Positions 33,879-43,896 of a stretch of DNA of 64,000 nt are shown in pieces (position 1 is the stretch's first letter; each line of letters starts with the position of its first letter). Below the pieces are notes generated by a model, which saw only the letters and a list, made by a program, of their open reading frames with translations, made no database searches and was not told the origin of the DNA. A program made the position numbers and the translations under genes. The DNA is taken from positions 515,481 through 579,480 of the forward strand of contig MU004232.1 of NCBI GenBank assembly GCA_010405405.1. Reading direction: 5' to 3'. This stretch comes from Microthyrium microscopicum. Taxonomy: Eukaryota > Ascomycota > Dothideomycetes > Microthyriales > Microthyriaceae.

Positions 33879-35035
33879 GACTGCGCTAGGTTTGGCTGTG
33901 GGCGCAGATAGTCTTGGAATGGGTTCGCCAACGAGGCGGTAAGAGCGCTGGTAATGGACCAGTCTTTTGATGTACTCTTGGTGTTGCGGATGATAAGAAT
34001 TGGAGTTCTTGGTGATGTGATGAAGTAGAAGAACTCGGAACGAGAGGTTGGCTGGACTTTAAGGATGATAGGAACCTGAAACAAGCAGGCAGGTACTCAG
34101 TCACTGGACCATGGTCTGGTGAAGGTAAAACTTTTCATGCTAATCTCTGAATGTATCCATTTGACGTACTCGAGGTAGCTTTGAGCCTTTGACGGTCAGA
34201 TCGGCGATAAGGACTGGCCGGTGCCTGCCAAAAGTGTCGCGACCGTGATGAGGTGTTTTCAGAGTCTACCAACACGGAGATACTATCGAGGTGCTGAATC
34301 ACCACCTCGAAAGCGAGACCAGCTGACTTTTACTGTTCCCAATAAGAGGAATCCGGCGGATCACAAATTGCGATGCGAAGAAGAAGATATTGTCGCAGCG
34401 ATTGCTAGAACCGAAGAGAAGCACACAACGGCGCGAGAAAACGCTGACCCTTTATCGTCAAATCTGCTGCGGCAGAACGGTATTACCACAGACATAAGGA
34501 CGAGTTCGCCCCCAAAGCCGAAAGTGACATAATCGAGCTCTCCCTGGGAGGCATGAAGTCAAGGGACAACAAAAGGGGTTGAAAGTGATAAGGATCAGAA
34601 GAAAGATTACTGGCGAGATACTACGGACTGACATTGAGTTGATAGCCTGGCTTTGGGTCTATAAGGTTTCAAGAGTGATTGAAGGTAGCAAGGTATTTGA
34701 TGACAAGACTATCATGAACCTTTCTATGAACTTTGCGTGAAGACATCAAGATTGATATCAAGGCAACAAGAAAATGCTTGTTGTATTTCTTTAGCGACGA
34801 CAGCTGATACAGCTTTTGAAACAGAGAAGATGCTTGTTGTCCTTTTGGAATTTGATAGCATTGAACAAGGAGCAATGAAAGAAGTTCAAGGAAGAAGAAC
34901 ATTGAGCACATCACTCAGTGGATAACAATCATAATGTTTAGTAGAGAGATATGGAACAAACATTACATTAGCAATTTACTACCTTTCCCATGATCAAACA
35001 CAAGACCTTTTGAAACGCCAACAAACATGACTGCC
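33879..35035. other. Intergenic DNA between members D and E
   Basis: No gene is supported. An open frame at 34221-34532 (+) lacks any recognisable motif and is treated as chance. Confidence 0.4.
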
Positions 35036-36277
35036 TCACAAACCCATCAAACTGTCCATTCCATCCTCTCCATCAGCGCCCCAAGAACTCGACCGCGATC
35101 TGTCAGTCGTATCATCCGAGTCCACTTCCCTAGCAAACGGCCCATCAGGCACATCCGTCAGCGCAATCAAATCCTCCTCATGACCCAGCAATCCCTCCAT
35201 CTCCTCCCCATCACCCAGCAATCCCTCAACTACCTCCCGATCCGTCATTTTGTGCGGAACAATCGGGCCCAGCTCATGGATCTCCTCCCGATTCAACTTC
35301 AGCGCACTCTTTCGAAAGTCAACATCATACTGCAACAAACTCATAAATCCATATGAATCATTATTTCGCAAATAATGTGCAATGGCTGCGAAAGGGACGT
35401 CGAGTGGCACCCGGAATGGCACTCCACTTGTCTTGCTGATTTCGCCCACTTCTCCGCCTTCTAAATCGTTTCCTCCGTTCAGATAGCTCGCTGTGCTCAG
35501 TATGCTCACTTCGTTTGCAGCGCTCGTCATCCCAAGATACGCCTGCTCCACCAGATTCTGCATCACACATTTCATCAGATAATGTTTCGATCCGAGGTGA
35601 GCATGCATATCTATGAACTGTTCTAGGGTCACAACCGTTTCCTCGATATGGCGTTTTAGGCGGGGCCAGATTTTTGCGACGGCGGTGGAGAGGTTGAGAT
35701 AGCGGAAGGTTATGTAGTAGTGGAAGAGGGTTGTCATGTCGGAGGCGTCGATCTGTAGACGCGTGGTGATGGGGGTGGTGGATCCACTTTGGGAGGATGT
35801 TTTGCAGATTTCCCAGAGCCAGAGGGCAATTACTTGGAAGGCGTGAAAGCTGACGCTTGGTGTGGAGAAGATGAGCTCGTGTGTGCTTTTTTTGAATTTC
35901 ACGTCTGCGCGGGACTTGATGACGGCGGTGGATAATTTTAGGCCGAAGGAGGTTTTGATGGTGGTGGATTTGGAGAGCATGACGGTCTTGATGATGGCGA
36001 TGGGATAGTCGGTGACCATTGTTTGTGTGTTTTTGGTTCTCTGGTGTTTGTTGTCGCCTATGGTTTGAAGGCAGATATTGACATAGTTGTGCTCGAGGAG
36101 CTGCGCGCGCTCATCATTGGAGAGACTGGCGAGAATTTCCGGTTCTTGGATTTCGATAGTGTCATTGGTTTCTAAGGGGTTGGTGTAGAGGTCGGCGGTT
36201 TGGCGCTGGATCGTTATGCAGTCTTCGCTGATTCTGTGGATGTAGCGACCCATAGACTGACCGAGGAAGGCAGCCAT
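35036..36277 (-). CDS. Cluster family member E, long distant paralogue with acidic tail
   Basis: Single-exon frame of 413 residues. The family core is recognisable but remote: FSTPSVSFHAFQVIALWLWEI aligns to the LP..AI..IL.WF block and TRLQIDASDMTTLFHYYITFRYLNL to the IPA..FL.L.YY.AFE.L block, followed by HIEETVVTLEQFIDMHAHLG. The N-terminus is extended (about 70 residues), and the C-terminal 100 residues are acidic with EGLLGDGEEMEGLLGHEED and a D/S-rich end. A minus-strand TATAAAA (36372-36378) lies 95 bp before the ATG and no leader intron is seen, unlike A-C. It is divergent from the DUF2828 gene. The distant similarity makes the family assignment an inference. Confidence 0.68.
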   Translation of the reverse strand: MAAFLGQSMGRYIHRISEDCITIQRQTADLYTNPLETNDTIEIQEPEILASLSNDERAQLLEHNYVNICLQTIGDNKHQRTKNTQTMVTDYPIAIIKTVMLSKSTTIKTSFGLKLSTAVIKSRADVKFKKSTHELIFSTPSVSFHAFQVIALWLWEICKTSSQSGSTTPITTRLQIDASDMTTLFHYYITFRYLNLSTAVAKIWPRLKRHIEETVVTLEQFIDMHAHLGSKHYLMKCVMQNLVEQAYLGMTSAANEVSILSTASYLNGGNDLEGGEVGEISKTSGVPFRVPLDVPFAAIAHYLRNNDSYGFMSLLQYDVDFRKSALKLNREEIHELGPIVPHKMTDREVVEGLLGDGEEMEGLLGHEEDLIALTDVPDGPFAREVDSDDTTDRSRSSSWGADGEDGMDSLMGL

Positions 36278-37326
36278 GATGGATGGAGATAGTTTTGTCG
36301 CTGAATGATGCGTAATTATAGGGTAGCCAGTGGAGGAATGGTAAGTCTGCTGCTGGGAATCTCGATTCCGGTTTTATATGTTGATGCTAAAGGCTGGTGG
36401 ATGAAGATTTGATATTCTCACTATTATGATTACTTATGGATGGAGGTTGGGAGAACACACGCTCAAGATTAGTTGATGAGAGAAATATGCGAGCTACGAA
36501 AGAGGAAGCTATGCTCTATCGTAGCTACTTCCACTGCAAGAAAGTACCATGATGGTTCAATTTTCAGTGTGAGTTGAGAGCCCCTACGAGCTGATAGCAC
36601 GAATGCTCAGGCGCTGTGAAATACTTCCAGCCGAGATATCAGATACTCTGAGATACTGCATTATATTCGATACTTTGATTTCGCATTTCAATTCTTTTAT
36701 TCAAATCTAGACGGGCATGAAGATTGATCTGGGTATGTTGGATTAGCTCACGCGCTCAAACTACCTTATCTCTCATCGCCCAGATATCTTTATGGAGCGA
36801 GAGTCATCAAAGGATAATGAACAAGACCAGAAATAGGCTCTCCGCTGGAAAGTGTAAAGATGAAGATGGTTGTTGAGAAGGGAAAAGAAGAGATGAAGTT
36901 GGAGCAAATTGCAGGGATGTCAAACTGAGCCACGCGATGTCCCAATTGAGAAATGACTCAACCTTCTTGATCCAATATCACGGTATCAAGGCGGACTACT
37001 GCAAGGGCTGCCTGCTCTAGTCTCCGGTCAAGATGCGGGTATTCACACAACAATTTGCTATCTCTGGGACCATCTGAGCACATGAGGTTGGAGCCTAGCT
37101 GACGCCCAAGATGATCAAGTTGCGGTGTACTTCTCAGGGCCACCTGCTGTTCCTACCCTCCTTCCCAGCATCTTGATCCTCATGAGACGCGGGGAATGTT
37201 AAGCCTACATCTCACATCTTCGGAAGTATAAGATCTCTTCCATCTCTCTCATCTTGACCCTCGTCACTACAAGCCCTAGGCCATACAGCTTTTCTGCTCT
37301 GCACTCCCACAGCCCAAGTCAGCACC
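36278..37326. promoter_or_regulatory. Divergent intergenic region, member E / DUF2828 gene
   Basis: About 1 kb between two divergent genes. The TATA box of E lies near 36372. The right end has a CT-rich leader before the ATG at 37327. Repeated words (GAGATACT / AGATACTG near 36650) are present. No gene is supported. Confidence 0.45.
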
Positions 37327-39708
37327 ATGACTACTCATTCCATTCTCAACAGCAAGTTCCCTGTAAATCTTCCACGTTTCGACCAACTGCTACTGTCCGA
37401 TGTCGATTTCGTGGAATACCTCGATGGGCTGAATACCAAACTCCAGGCTACTCGAGCCACCGATAAAGTCTCTGCATCTCTCTCCACCACAACTCTTGTC
37501 GATGCACCAGATAATCCACAGAAATCAGCTTTTATCGATGCCCTCCATGCCTCAAATTATCGCATCCACTCGAAAGAGTCACTGGCCGAGGACAACAAAA
37601 TGCTGACCGAGAATGCCGATGTTACCAATATTTCCTCCCAGGATGCTTTGGTAGACTTGTTCTACAAGCTGAACGATGCAGACAATTGCAAGGAGATCTT
37701 GGAGAGTGCTTGGAAGGTTGATTCCATGGCCACCGTCAAAATCATCTTCAACGCCCGATCCATCCATCTGGGTAAATCGAATCGAAACGCAACATACAAG
37801 GCTCTTGGATGGCTCTACCAAGAACATCCTATGACGTTCTTGTCAAATTTGCCGTTTCTGGTTCGTCCTGTCATCTCAAAACCGAAAAAGGAGCGGAAGA
37901 AGGAAAATGGCGATGACGCGAAAAAGGAGGGTAGTAAGGTGAAGAAAGAAGATGATAAGATGGATCTTGACGAGGATGATGATTTCGAGCTCGTTGTTCC
38001 ACCTGAGGGCTCTGCCTTTGACACGATGGCCCATGATCGCAAAAATGGTTGGGCTCACGGCTACTGGAAAGACTTGCTCAATATCCTAGCTCTGGCTGCA
38101 GAGGATAAGCTTGATCCAAACGCGGATCCGGATGACGTGCTGAACATCCAGAGTGCATTCATTCGTAAGAAAGTGCACCGCTCCAAGCAGCTGGACAATA
38201 AGCAACGAGAAGCTATCAAGAACCGAGTCTGGGATCAGAAGGAGGCCAAGAAGCTTCGTGAGCAGAAACGAGACTCTCAGCATGCCAAGGTTGTCAAGAA
38301 GCTGGAGGAAGATCATACTTACCGCGCATTACACTTGATCATTGCCCGACTCTTTGGCGCCCAGCTACGCCGCGACATGGCACTCCTCAACTCGTCCAAG
38401 GATAGTAACAAGGTCTCCTTAGCTGCGAAATGGGCGCCAACGGTGAAGGAGTCCCACGACAAAATCACCTTCATCGCCTCATCCATTGCCGAGTATCTAT
38501 TCAAACCCGAAGAAGCCTGCCCTGACGTCCCCGCGACAGACCGAACGGTATACCTCCAGCATGCGCGCGCCGCTTACCAGTTCAAGGTGCTGTCGCCCCT
38601 TCGCAAACAGCTTGATGTAGTCGAGCGCCACATCACCGCCGGCACCTTCGCCGATATTCGTTATGATCACGTCCCTTCCCTGGCAATGGACCGGCACTCG
38701 AAGCTCTTCTTCGCCAAAGATGAAGAAAACTTCATGACCTACCTCGACAAAGTCAGCGATGGCAAAGCAACCATGTCCGGCGCCGTGCTCCTGCCCTCCA
38801 CCATCATCGCCAAACTCTTGCGCCCTGAGGCAACTCCACATATCAGCAAAGGCATCCCCAAGGCCGCGCCGATAAAAGCAGTTCAAAACAAAGTCCTCGA
38901 TGGCCAATGGAACTCCCTCGTCCAGCGCATCCGCGAGTCCGGCAAACTCGAGAGTTCAATTGCGGTGTGTGATGTATCCGGTTCAATGGGCTGGCCAACC
39001 GCGAAAGATGGAAGCACGCCAATGGATTCTGCAATCGGTCTCTCCCTCCTCCTCGCTGAAGTCTGTGAACCTCCTTTTGGTGGCAACATGATTACTTTTT
39101 CTGAACGTCCTGCCATTATCAAAGTTGGTGGGCTTAGCGATACGCGCACGGTGGAGGAGAAGGCCAGATTCATCCAACGTAGTCCATGGGGCATGAACAC
39201 AGACTTCACCGCCGTCTTTGAGAAGTTGATTCTTCCCTTGGCTATCGAGCATAAGCTGAAACAAGAGGATATGGTGAAGCAAGTTTTCGTCTTCTCTGAC
39301 ATGCAGTTCGACCAAGCTACTGCAGGTCAGGCTCGCTGGTCAGGCTCGTTCGAACGTATTCAAACGGCGTACAAGGAGGCGGGGTATGAGATGCCTACCC
39401 TCATCTTCTGGAATCTTGCTTCTGGCGACAAAGGTGTGCCGGTGACCTCCGAGGAGCCTGGTACAGCGCTGGTGTCTGGATATTCGCAGGCGCAGATGAA
39501 AGTGTTCCTTGATGGTGGTGGATTTGAAGATCCGGCTGAAGAGGAGGAGGAGGAGGATGTGGAGGTCATAGTGACAAAGGATGGGGAGGATGTCACTATG
39601 GAAACGGCTGCACGAGCTGTGAAGGAGAAGAAGAAGATTGATCCGATTTCTGTAGTGAGAAAGGCAATTTCGCATGAGGGATATGCTATGTTGCGTGTGG
39701 CTGATTGA
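37327..39708 (+). CDS. DUF2828 protein with C-terminal vWA-like domain
   Basis: Intronless frame of 793 residues beginning MTTHSILNSKFP. An N-terminal helical region (TNISSQDALVDLFYKLN, ILESAWKVDS, KIIFNARSIHLGKSNRNATYKALGWL) matches the DUF2828 family found in fungi and plants, which is related to TROVE/Ro-like proteins. A lysine- and acid-rich insert (about residues 185-222) interrupts it. The C-terminal third has a von Willebrand A-like domain with a MIDAS signature DVSGS at residues 549-553 and a later VFSDMQFDQA strand. TROVE-vWA proteins bind small RNAs; for DUF2828 no function is established, so this is only a hint. Full length and strong conservation suggest a functional gene. It is cytosolic or nuclear, as no signal peptide is seen. 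Confidence 0.88.
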   Translation: MTTHSILNSKFPVNLPRFDQLLLSDVDFVEYLDGLNTKLQATRATDKVSASLSTTTLVDAPDNPQKSAFIDALHASNYRIHSKESLAEDNKMLTENADVTNISSQDALVDLFYKLNDADNCKEILESAWKVDSMATVKIIFNARSIHLGKSNRNATYKALGWLYQEHPMTFLSNLPFLVRPVISKPKKERKKENGDDAKKEGSKVKKEDDKMDLDEDDDFELVVPPEGSAFDTMAHDRKNGWAHGYWKDLLNILALAAEDKLDPNADPDDVLNIQSAFIRKKVHRSKQLDNKQREAIKNRVWDQKEAKKLREQKRDSQHAKVVKKLEEDHTYRALHLIIARLFGAQLRRDMALLNSSKDSNKVSLAAKWAPTVKESHDKITFIASSIAEYLFKPEEACPDVPATDRTVYLQHARAAYQFKVLSPLRKQLDVVERHITAGTFADIRYDHVPSLAMDRHSKLFFAKDEENFMTYLDKVSDGKATMSGAVLLPSTIIAKLLRPEATPHISKGIPKAAPIKAVQNKVLDGQWNSLVQRIRESGKLESSIAVCDVSGSMGWPTAKDGSTPMDSAIGLSLLLAEVCEPPFGGNMITFSERPAIIKVGGLSDTRTVEEKARFIQRSPWGMNTDFTAVFEKLILPLAIEHKLKQEDMVKQVFVFSDMQFDQATAGQARWSGSFERIQTAYKEAGYEMPTLIFWNLASGDKGVPVTSEEPGTALVSGYSQAQMKVFLDGGGFEDPAEEEEEEDVEVIVTKDGEDVTMETAARAVKEKKKIDPISVVRKAISHEGYAMLRVAD

Positions 39709-40349
39709 TTGTTAGCGGGGTTGGGTCGAAAATGGGAAAGAAAGTCGCAAAGCTGTAGTAAATATGGGTTATCTAAGAGGGAGAAAATGGATGCACGTTT
39801 CCCACTATCTGTTCTGATCTTTTTCTTCATTGCCATGCTCTGATCGTCTCTTCAATCCAGCAGGTAGTATTCAGCCTTGCTAGTCACGTGATTCAGCCTT
39901 ATGGTAGTCAACCTCATCGCACATGATGATCGCAGAAAACATCGAATGTTATGGCAAGTAGAAGAGACTCTTTTGGGTTTTCAAAGATTCAATGACAAGA
40001 TTGTGATACAATTCCGTTCGGAAACATGCCTAACATATGACTAAGAAGTTCAATGGCCAAAAAGACGTATCCTTCTCTGACATCAAAAGTTGTAAAAAGT
40101 TATATTGCAGTCCCAATATTTGATAATTACCTTGCCACTATCACCGCACAGCAGAAAAGCTTAAGCAAATGGGATTTAATAGTTACTCTAAACAATAGGC
40201 TATAGTTAGATTTATCTTATTCAAACTGGACCGACCACTCAAGCATTGGGTGAATACCTTGTTGTTCTCCATTCCCACTGCAGAACATCAACAACAACAA
40301 CATAAGAAAGTCTCGCCAAAACACATCAATATTCAATCCAAAAAATTGC
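39709..40349. other. Intergenic DNA
   Basis: Contains the 3' region of the DUF2828 gene. No gene is supported. Confidence 0.45.
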
Positions 40350-40516
40350 AAAAAGTTCACCACACATCTGAGCGAAGCTCTAAGATGTGTGGTTATGAAA
40401 ATCAGTCGACTGATTTTACAGATGCAAACGGGGCTCGAACCAGGGAGCTTGTCCTTGGTTGTCACAGCCACTTCTTCGTTAGACTTGAGCGGGAGTTGTC
40501 TCTTAATTACGCATCG
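40350..40516 (-). ncRNA. tRNA-like, hairpin-rich possible Pol III transcript
   Basis: On the minus strand GGTTCGAGCCC (about 40431-40441) is a good B-box, and a 95-nt stretch from about 40515 to 40421 ends with GCATC, which pairs with GATGC at its start. T-arm and D-arm pairing is poor, so it is not a sound tRNA. Directly downstream come a perfect 20-bp palindrome (40398-40417, AAAATCAGTC and its complement), a 10-bp perfect hairpin (40360-40369 with 40383-40392) and then T-runs that could terminate Pol III. It could be a SINE-like element, a tRNA pseudogene or a structured RNA. Confidence 0.3.
40398..40417. repeat. Perfect 20-bp palindrome next to a 10-bp hairpin
   Basis: AAAATCAGTCGACTGATTTT is fully self-complementary. 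Just to the left, CCACACATCT (40360-40369) and AGATGTGTGG (40383-40392) form a second perfect stem with a 13-nt loop. Confidence 0.95.
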
Positions 40517-42726
40517 GGTTAGTGCTATCTGACTCGTTCGAGATTAGACATCAGATATTAACCGTCAAGTGCCACCCTTATTGACCTAAATGTTAGTAGA
40601 TGTTGGAAAATTTACATCTTTTTGTATGTATACTGCAGATGCGTAACCATGAATTGGTATGGCTATTGGCCAGAGAAATAAGGAGACTTAGCAAAACTCA
40701 ATTTAATATTCATTTCGAACTATGAGTCTGGATATATTGTAATTATTTAGCTTGCTATTGGTTTGACATTCAGAGACCAATTATTTTCTACTTGTGGCTT
40801 GTTCTTGTTGCCCCTTGGAGTCCACAATAGACTGTGACAACTGCGGCGGCAGTCATGATAATCTGCAGTGGAAGGCGACAAGAAATCCTATCTCCTCGAT
40901 TCCGACCCGTGGGCCCCAAAAGTGAGGTACCTTTTGAAAGGCTAAGGTAAGTCTTCTTCCATCCCTGGGGGCCCTGTGTGATTGTCTGAAAGAGCAATCA
41001 TATCACCGGCAAATCTAGTTGGCTTCTTTTTGTTTAAAGTAATTTGTTTGACCTGATCTTGATTTTATTCTTTTCCTTTCTCCTGGATCTTCTCCCGCCA
41101 GCGACTACTAGCGATCCAAAAAGCACTCTACCTTGGAAGAATCCATGACGTTTGTGCCCAATTCTCACTTTCTCTGTACATCAGATGCTGTGAGATTCTT
41201 GTCATTGCCCAAAGCATTGTTGGAAATACGACCGCAGGTAGAAACGCCAAAGCCATCTTGGAGGCAGTGTCAAGAGAAATGTCTCTCATACCTCTGGTCT
41301 TCTTAGCCTTGCTGTAGTAAACCAACCTGTCTTACAAGAAACTCAGTCTCGGCAATAGCATTCATACATAATCCAGCATCTGGTACCACTCTTGTCTTGC
41401 GCTGGACGATTGACTGCAGCTGATCGATGAAGCGCAATACAAGCGTCGTCTTGAAGTAAGCACGCGAAAGCTGTACAGAGTTGTCGAGTTGAGAGATTGA
41501 GACATGATATACTCTAGCAATTGGCGATCTCGCCCTGAGAACTGCCTGTTAGACCTCTTTTACCACTGCTGTTTCTCAAAATATTGCGAAGACAGTATCT
41601 CACTGTCAACAGAGCAGTTTTGGGATGACTATGAGCATCACTATCCTCTTATCGACACTTGTTCTGCCTGAACTTGAAGACGTTACTTCCAATATATATA
41701 TTCTTCCAATCTTCTCCGAGTTCCCCGAGCACTACACTCGAACCAACCGACCTCCTTCACGATACTCGCCATGTGCCGCAGTGTCTCTGATGAGCTACAG
41801 CGGAACTCTCAGAGATCCCCAGCTACTTTCAAGCTCCATGGAGCAGACGTACTTGACTTGACCTTTTGCGCCTTCCCCGAAAGCTATAGGAGGTCTATAT
41901 CGCAAGATCTCGAAAGGTGCCGAAGCAGCAGCGTGCTCATTGCCGCAAGGCAAGCACATTAGACGCTATAGAATCACCGGCGGAATCGTTCTTGCGCATC
42001 CTGCCTGCTCCACAGTGAGCATCTTTCCAAAGCTTCCTGTTACCTACGAATCCGTCAGACACTTGACGGCGTACTAGCGCATCTTCCCCGCCATAAGTGG
42101 TCGCCATCGGACGAGACACCCGCTATTCAATCCAAGCAATCTTGAGGTGCTGTCTCCAGCCATCACCCTTTCGGTTACATTGAGCAAGAAGAAGCCTTGC
42201 CGTGAGGCGGTGCTTGTACCAACATCCACCTTGCTAGACGATAGTCAGAACCTCCTTCCATGAAGCATCACGTAACGGCGCTAATGCATTCACCAGTATC
42301 TGAGGTTGGCTAGGCGCTCGGTGACTTTGTTCGCGGTGTCCTCAATGCGGCTCAAACCTTCGGCAAGGGAGTGAACAACTTCACTTCTGCCACCTATATA
42401 CATCAATGCTGCGCTAGCATATCCATCTTTCACCATGGCACCGTCACTGAGGCCAAGAATCTTGCTGTTCTCAATGGTATAAGATCTCTCGACCCAACCC
42501 GCTTATCAGTTCTTCTTCCTCCCTTTCCCACCATTCGAAACCCCAATCTCAACCTTGTCAGCAAAATCCACAACTGTCATCAAGCGTCCAACAGCTCTTT
42601 TCCGGTCACATCCTGAACAATCTCTTCACTTCCTCTCTTTCGAGTCTCAAGACTTGTCTCTCCACCTCCTCTTCAAGCTAACAAACAACTTCGCATCCTC
42701 CAAGTCTATTACATCGACCATTCGAA
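40517..42726. other. Intergenic DNA with a possible gene remnant at 41.1-41.5 kb
   Basis: On the minus strand, about 41.52-41.12 kb holds two consecutive coding-like pieces (LSRAYFKTTLVLRFIDQL and DISLDTASKMALAFLPAVVF) separated by a possible 24-nt intron-like gap. The second has the look of a membrane helix near the end of CorA-like fungal proteins, but the match is too weak to name. The right end has a CT-rich leader for member F. Confidence 0.3.
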
Positions 42727-43896
42727 ATGACTTCCGTCCTGCCCGTTGTCGTCAATATTGCACCTGCGATTCAATACATTCACGACCCGAAGTTCCGGGA
42801 GGAACTTTGCAAGTCCCACAAGATAGACGTGTTCATCACTCTGGACAAGAAGGGAGACGAGTCAGACCCGCCAATCCTCCTGAAGGCGAAGGTGCCAAAA
42901 GCAGTTCTCGAGTCCATCGCACCTCGCCTGGTCAAGGATTCGATGGGAATCCAAGACGAGAAGTTGATGATTCCAGCAGGACTTGTTCATGTCCACGCCA
43001 TGAACTTCCTGCTAATTTGGTTTGTGGAACTCGTTCAAGTTCGCGAAGGCGAAAACCACAAACTTACTAGCTTGCCCATTACCTACCGCTGCTTCGACCA
43101 AATGCTCGCCAACTGGCGAACATTCCGCTATTTGGGGTTCCGCAAATGGGTAGTCCAGCTTGAGGAGCTAATGCTCGAATATCTCCAAGCCGTCGGACTT
43201 AACCTGAATCAAATGCAGGAGTTCCTGCTACATGCGCCGCCTTACGATGCGATGACCAAAGCATTCTTAGGAAAGACTGCTAAATTGCTCATTGACCCAA
43301 ACAGCCCCAAGGCCACGGTTGATCAGGTTGTTGAATTCTTCAAGACTAAGCAACGCAAATATCTGCACCGTCTAAACGAACTGCAAGCTGAGCTCGGTGA
43401 TGAGGAGGCAATCGCCCGTCTACGACAAAAGGAAAAGCGTCGTGAAAAGCGTCAGTGGATCTTGGATCATCCAAATAATTTGTGGAATCTGCTCAACAAC
43501 GGCCCTCGTAACAACAATGGCCCTCGTAACAACAACGGCCCTCGTAACAACAACGGCCCTCGTAACAACAACGGCCCTCGTAACAACAACGGCCCTCGTA
43601 ACAACAACGGCCCTCGTAACAACAATGGCCCTCGTAACAACAACGGCCCTCGTAACAACAATGGCCCTCGTAACAGCAATGGTCCTCATAATCACAATGA
43701 CCCTCATAACAACAACGGCCCTCATAACAACAACGGCCCTCATATCAACAACGGCCCTCATAACAACAATGGCCATCATAACCACAATGGACCTCATAAC
43801 AACAATGGCCATCATAACCACAATGGACCTCACAACAACAACAACGGTCATCATAACAACAATGGCCGCGTCGCTATGGGAGTGACTGCATTGTAA
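42727..43896 (+). CDS. Cluster family member F with G-P-R/H-N-N-N repeat tail
   Basis: Single-exon frame of 389 residues on the opposite strand from A-E. The core (about residues 30-225) has IDVFITLDKKG, VPKAVLESIAPRL, LMIPAGLVHVHAMNFLLIWF, MLANWRTFRYLGFRKWV, LNLNQMQEFLLHAPPY and SPKATVDQVVEFFKTKQ, matching the order of blocks in A-D. A basic stretch follows (RQKEKRREKRQWILDHPNN), then 20 hexapeptide units and an eight-residue end (RVAMGVTAL-like). The repeats are asparagine-rich and likely disordered or self-associating. The decayed copy P4 downstream has the same basic stretch but ends GKGPRS without repeats, so the tail grew after duplication. Confidence 0.8.
   Translation: MTSVLPVVVNIAPAIQYIHDPKFREELCKSHKIDVFITLDKKGDESDPPILLKAKVPKAVLESIAPRLVKDSMGIQDEKLMIPAGLVHVHAMNFLLIWFVELVQVREGENHKLTSLPITYRCFDQMLANWRTFRYLGFRKWVVQLEELMLEYLQAVGLNLNQMQEFLLHAPPYDAMTKAFLGKTAKLLIDPNSPKATVDQVVEFFKTKQRKYLHRLNELQAELGDEEAIARLRQKEKRREKRQWILDHPNNLWNLLNNGPRNNNGPRNNNGPRNNNGPRNNNGPRNNNGPRNNNGPRNNNGPRNNNGPRNNNGPRNSNGPHNHNDPHNNNGPHNNNGPHINNGPHNNNGHHNHNGPHNNNGHHNHNGPHNNNNGHHNNNGRVAMGVTAL
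43501..43863 (+). repeat. Coding minisatellite, 18-bp unit, 20 copies
   Basis: Ten units of GGCCCTCGTAACAACAAC type (G-P-R-N-N-N, 43501-43680) are followed by ten with CAT in place of CGT (G-P-H, D-P-H or G-H-H, 43681-43863). One unit is 21 bp. Within the second half a 36-bp pair (GHHNHN-GPHNNN) is itself repeated. Every unit is a multiple of three, so length changes keep the frame. Confidence 0.97.

Noticed and set aside
40421-40515. A functional tRNA gene on the minus strand
   Set aside because: The B-box is good, but the T-arm pairs poorly and no sound anticodon arm can be drawn; kept only as a tRNA-like unit.
41128-41325. CorA-like membrane-protein C-terminus on the minus strand
   Set aside because: Only one helix-like stretch and a few residues fit; too weak to name a family.
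43420-43854. Long minus-strand and +2-frame reading frames of simple V/T/A/L repeats across the minisatellite
   Set aside because: They are by-products of the 18-bp coding repeat of member F, which has the family core, a proper start and the natural frame.
43501-43863. Regularly spaced repeats suggestive of a CRISPR array
   Set aside because: The units are contiguous 18-mers without spacers and lie inside a coding frame of a eukaryote.
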